From positions 1-64,000 of the forward strand of contig NZ_CDDD01000013.1 in NCBI RefSeq assembly GCF_000820165.1: a stretch of 64,000 nt of DNA. The letters are read 5' to 3'. Made by a program: the position numbers and the translations under genes. Shown here in pieces: positions 61,358 through 64,000 of the stretch. Source of the DNA: Aeromonas taiwanensis (GTDB lineage: Bacteria > Pseudomonadota > Gammaproteobacteria > Enterobacterales > Aeromonadaceae). Numbering within the stretch: the stretch's first letter is position 1; every line of letters begins with the position of its first letter. A model generated the notes under the pieces. The model saw only the letters and a program-made list of their open reading frames with translations. It was not told the origin of the DNA and made no database searches.

Positions 61358-62644
61358 TTGTTTGACCGTTACGAAGCTGGTGAACAGGCCGTTCTGGTAC
61401 ATGTCAACTTCAGCGATGAGGGTGAGCGGGAGGATCTGGACGAGCTCAAGATGTTGGTGAGCTCGGCCGGGGTCAATGCACTGGGGGTGATCACCACCAG
61501 TCGCAGCGCGCCCAGCGCCAAGTTTTTTGTCGGTAGCGGCAAGGCGGAAGAGATCGCGTCCCAGGTCCAGATGCTGGATGCGGACGTGGTCATCTTCAAC
61601 CATGCCCTGACCCCCGCCCAGGAGCGCAACCTGGAGCGTCTGTTCCAGTGCCGGGTCGTGGACAGGACTGGCCTCATCCTCGATATCTTCGCCCAGCGCG
61701 CCCGTACTCACGAAGGCAAGTTGCAGGTCGAACTGGCCCAGTTGCGCCATCTTTCCACTCGCCTGGTGCGAGGCTGGACCCACCTCGAACGTCAGAAGGG
61801 GGGGATCGGCCTGCGCGGCCCGGGTGAAACCCAGCTTGAAACCGACCGACGTTTGCTACGTGAACGCATCAAGGCGATTCTGCGCCGGCTCGACAAGGTG
61901 GCCAAGCAGCGGGAGCAGGGGCGCCGTGCCCGCAACCGCAACGAGGTGCCGACCGTTTCCCTGGTGGGTTACACCAACGCCGGAAAATCCACTTTGTTCA
62001 ACCAACTTACAGATGCCAGCGTGTATGCTGCCGACCAGTTGTTCGCAACCCTGGACCCTACCCTGCGAAAATTGGTGATCCAGGATGTGGGTGATGTGAT
62101 CCTGGCGGACACAGTTGGATTTATTCGGCACTTGCCCCATGATCTGGTCGCGGCCTTCAAGGCGACGCTGCAGGAGACCCGCGAAGCGGATCTGCTGCTG
62201 CACGTAGTGGACTGTGCCGATGAACAGATGCAGGAGAATATCGACTCGGTCCAGCAAGTCCTGGCCGAGATCGAGGCGGATGACCGTCCTCAGCTGATGA
62301 TCTGCAACAAGATCGACAAGCTGAGCGATCGTCCTGCCGGCCTGGAGCGTGACGAGGCGGGTCGCCCGGTGCGAGTCTGGCTGTCGGCCCAGACCGGCGA
62401 AGGCAGCGAATACCTTTTCCTGGCCCTGACCGAACTGCTGGCCGGTTCCATGGTCCATCACACCCTGCAGTTGCCGCCGTCGGCCGCCAGATTGCGCAGT
62501 GCGCTCTATCGGCTGAAGGGCATCGAGCAGGAAGGTTTCAGCGAGGAGGGGGATTTCGTCCTGGAAGTCCGCCTGCAACTGGCCGACTGGAACCGCCTCA
62601 TGAAACAAGAAGGTGAGAGTTTACAACGCTTTATCAGGCATTGA
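61358..62644 (+). CDS. hflX: ribosome-associated GTPase HflX
   Basis: A 428-residue GTPase that splits stalled 70S ribosomes under stress. N-terminal HflX domain (FDRYEAGEQAVLVHVNF), Gly-rich coiled segment (ERQKGGIGLRGPGETQLE), and G domain (GYTNAGKSTLFN about 204-215; DTVGFIRHLP; NKID). TTG is the only good start at 61358, with AAGGAG 7 bases before. Follows hfq by 63 bases. Confidence 0.95.
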   Translation: MFDRYEAGEQAVLVHVNFSDEGEREDLDELKMLVSSAGVNALGVITTSRSAPSAKFFVGSGKAEEIASQVQMLDADVVIFNHALTPAQERNLERLFQCRVVDRTGLILDIFAQRARTHEGKLQVELAQLRHLSTRLVRGWTHLERQKGGIGLRGPGETQLETDRRLLRERIKAILRRLDKVAKQREQGRRARNRNEVPTVSLVGYTNAGKSTLFNQLTDASVYAADQLFATLDPTLRKLVIQDVGDVILADTVGFIRHLPHDLVAAFKATLQETREADLLLHVVDCADEQMQENIDSVQQVLAEIEADDRPQLMICNKIDKLSDRPAGLERDEAGRPVRVWLSAQTGEGSEYLFLALTELLAGSMVHHTLQLPPSAARLRSALYRLKGIEQEGFSEEGDFVLEVRLQLADWNRLMKQEGESLQRFIRH

Positions 62645-62736
62645 TTCGTCGATGACGATGAATGTTTACAGGTTTCATCGACGAGAGATGGCCCGATAGA
62701 GATGATATCCATCCGCATGTATTAATGGAGACGCTG

Positions 62737-63888
62737 ATGGCTTGGAATGAGCCTGGTAACAATGGCAAAGACCGTGACCCCTGGGGGAACAACGGCAAGA
62801 ATCAGGGCCCCCCTGATCTGGACGAGATGCTGCGCAAGGTGAGCCGTCGTTTCGGCGGTCTGCTCGGTGGTGGCAAATCCGGTGGTGGTGACGTGGGCAA
62901 GTTTGGCCTCTCCATCGCCCTGGTGGTGGCCGTGGTGGTGTGGGTCGTCAGCGGCTTCTACACCATTCGCGAAGCCGAGCGGGGCGTGGTGCTGCGCTTT
63001 GGCGAGTACTCCCACAACGTGGATCCGGGCCTGCGCTGGAAGCCGACCTTCATCGATCGGGTGATCCCGGTGGATGTGGAGTCCGTGCGCTCCCTGCCGG
63101 CCTCCGGTTTCATGCTGACCCAGGACGAGAACGTGGTACGGGTCGAGATGGACGTGCAGTATCGCGTGGTCGATCCCGAGCAGTACCTGTTCAGTGTGAC
63201 CAATGCCGACGAGAGCCTGAGCCAGGCGACCGACAGCGCCCTGCGCTATGTGGTGGGTCACACCAAGATGGACGACGTGCTGACCACGGGTCGTGAGAAG
63301 GTGCGCCAGGAGACCTGGCAGGTGATCGACAGCATCATCGAGCCCTACCACATGGGTCTGCAGATCGTGGACGTCAACTTCCTGCCGGCTCGTCCGCCGG
63401 AAGAGGTGAAGGACGCCTTCGATGATGCCATCTCCGCTCAGGAAGATGAACAGCGCTTCATTCGTGAGGCGGAAGCCTATGCCCGTGAAGTGGAGCCCAA
63501 GGCCCGCGGCCAGGTCAAGCGCCTGGAGCAGGAAGCCGAAGCCTACAAGTCCCAGATCGTGCTGAAGGCCAAGGGTGAGGTCGCCCGCTTCAACGAGCTG
63601 CTGCCCCAGTATCAGGCTGCCCCGGAGTTGACCCGCGATCGTATCTACCTGGAAACCATGGAAGAGCTCTATCAGCAGGCCAACAAGGTCCTGGTGGACA
63701 TGCCGGCTGGCAACAACAGCATGATCTACCTGCCGCTGGACAAGCTCTCCGGCAAGGCGAATGCCGTGCAACCGGCGCGTCCGGCGAGCACCCCTGCCGT
63801 CGAGCCGGCCCAGCCGTCCAACGAAGGGGCCAATTCCACACCGACCCCGCTGCGTGGCGGTGATCGTTTCAGCACAGGGAGAAACTGA
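62737..63888 (+). CDS. hflK: FtsH protease modulator HflK
   Basis: A 383-residue inner-membrane SPFH protein that with HflC encloses FtsH. The Gly/Asn/Pro-rich N-terminus (MAWNEPGNNGKDRDPWG), one span (about 55-76), and the SPFH/band-7 domain (about 80-260, EAERGVVLRFGEYSHNV). Start at 62737 matches E. coli MAWNQPG, with GGAG 6 bases upstream; the upstream ATG at 62725 is less likely. hflC follows by 3 bases. Confidence 0.95.
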   Translation: MAWNEPGNNGKDRDPWGNNGKNQGPPDLDEMLRKVSRRFGGLLGGGKSGGGDVGKFGLSIALVVAVVVWVVSGFYTIREAERGVVLRFGEYSHNVDPGLRWKPTFIDRVIPVDVESVRSLPASGFMLTQDENVVRVEMDVQYRVVDPEQYLFSVTNADESLSQATDSALRYVVGHTKMDDVLTTGREKVRQETWQVIDSIIEPYHMGLQIVDVNFLPARPPEEVKDAFDDAISAQEDEQRFIREAEAYAREVEPKARGQVKRLEQEAEAYKSQIVLKAKGEVARFNELLPQYQAAPELTRDRIYLETMEELYQQANKVLVDMPAGNNSMIYLPLDKLSGKANAVQPARPASTPAVEPAQPSNEGANSTPTPLRGGDRFSTGRN

Positions 63889-63891
63889 TAG

Positions 63892-64000
63892 ATGAAGAAG
63901 ATAGCTATTGGTGTCATCGCTGTGGCCGCCATGGTCTGCTTCTCTTCCGTCTTCATCGTCGATGAAGGCCAGAAGGGGATCGTGGTGCAGTTTGGCAAGG
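63892..64000 (+). CDS. hflC: FtsH protease modulator HflC (partial, runs off the window)
   Basis: The first 36 codons are present: MKKIAIGVIAVAAMVCFSS (membrane anchor) then SPFH start FIVDEGQKGIVVQFGK. The rest is beyond the window. It begins 3 bases after hflK, as a coupled pair. Confidence 0.92.
   Translation, partial: MKKIAIGVIAVAAMVCFSSVFIVDEGQKGIVVQFGK

Overview
This window is a GC-rich, densely coding stretch of gammaproteobacterial chromosome, and its gene content and order point to Aeromonas. It holds about 53 protein genes. Most are housekeeping genes in blocks shared with E. coli and Vibrio: ackA-pta next to yfbV/yfbU, bcp-gcvR facing dapA-bamC-purC, and queG facing nnr-tsaE-amiB-mutL-miaA-hfq-hflX-hflK-hflC. 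Between them are genes typical of Aeromonas and Vibrio: split class II nrdJab, DUF3334, DUF2860, DUF2057 and a VC2487-type glycosyltransferase. I saw no rRNA, tRNA, CRISPR array, insertion sequence, integrase or prophage gene. No genus call was tested by a database search.

Layout. 1-5.4 kb: a small lipoprotein, the split B12-dependent ribonucleotide reductase nrdJa-nrdJb behind two NrdR boxes, and a PIN-PhoH ATPase. 5.4-9.2 kb (minus): thiBPQ behind a TPP riboswitch, with a diverged tandem copy of the thiQ 3' end. 9.2-10.6 kb: a PilZ protein and an exported transglutaminase-like protein. 10.7-15.7 kb (minus): leuABCD with a Leu-codon leader peptide and attenuator, divergent from a TetR regulator across a palindrome. 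16.6-21.1 kb: a PAP2 phosphatase/glycosyltransferase pair, a 50-codon ORF and ilvIH. 21.4-26.2 kb: ackA-pta (minus), yfbV and yfbU. 26.5-31.1 kb: bcp, gcvR, dapA, bamC, purC. 31.2-36 kb: a dehydrogenase/LysR pair, DUF2057, HIT, DUF3334 (CheX-like) and DUF2860 proteins. 36.1-39.8 kb: arcB and dgt. 39.9-48 kb: two tiny ORFs, then a 1,424-residue BvgS/RocS-like hybrid kinase, a receiver-EAL protein and a methyl-accepting chemotaxis protein on one strand. 48.1-51.4 kb (minus): rfaH and metNIQ with MetJ boxes. 51.7-54.2 kb: an unknown helical protein, ppgK and queG. 54.3-64 kb: the nnr-to-hflC cluster, cut inside hflC by the window end.

Regulation is unusually readable. It includes NrdR boxes, a TPP riboswitch, a leucine attenuator, MetJ boxes next to a recognisable promoter, palindromes upstream of leu and ackA, and many intrinsic terminators. 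The best candidates for something undescribed are the hybrid kinase/EAL/chemoreceptor cluster with its preceding small ORFs (39.9-48 kb), the thiQ 3' tandem copy (5.4-5.6 kb), the leu/TetR palindrome, the two ackA-yfbV palindromes, and the structured intergenic region at 26.2-26.6 kb. No wholly novel system could be established from the sequence alone.
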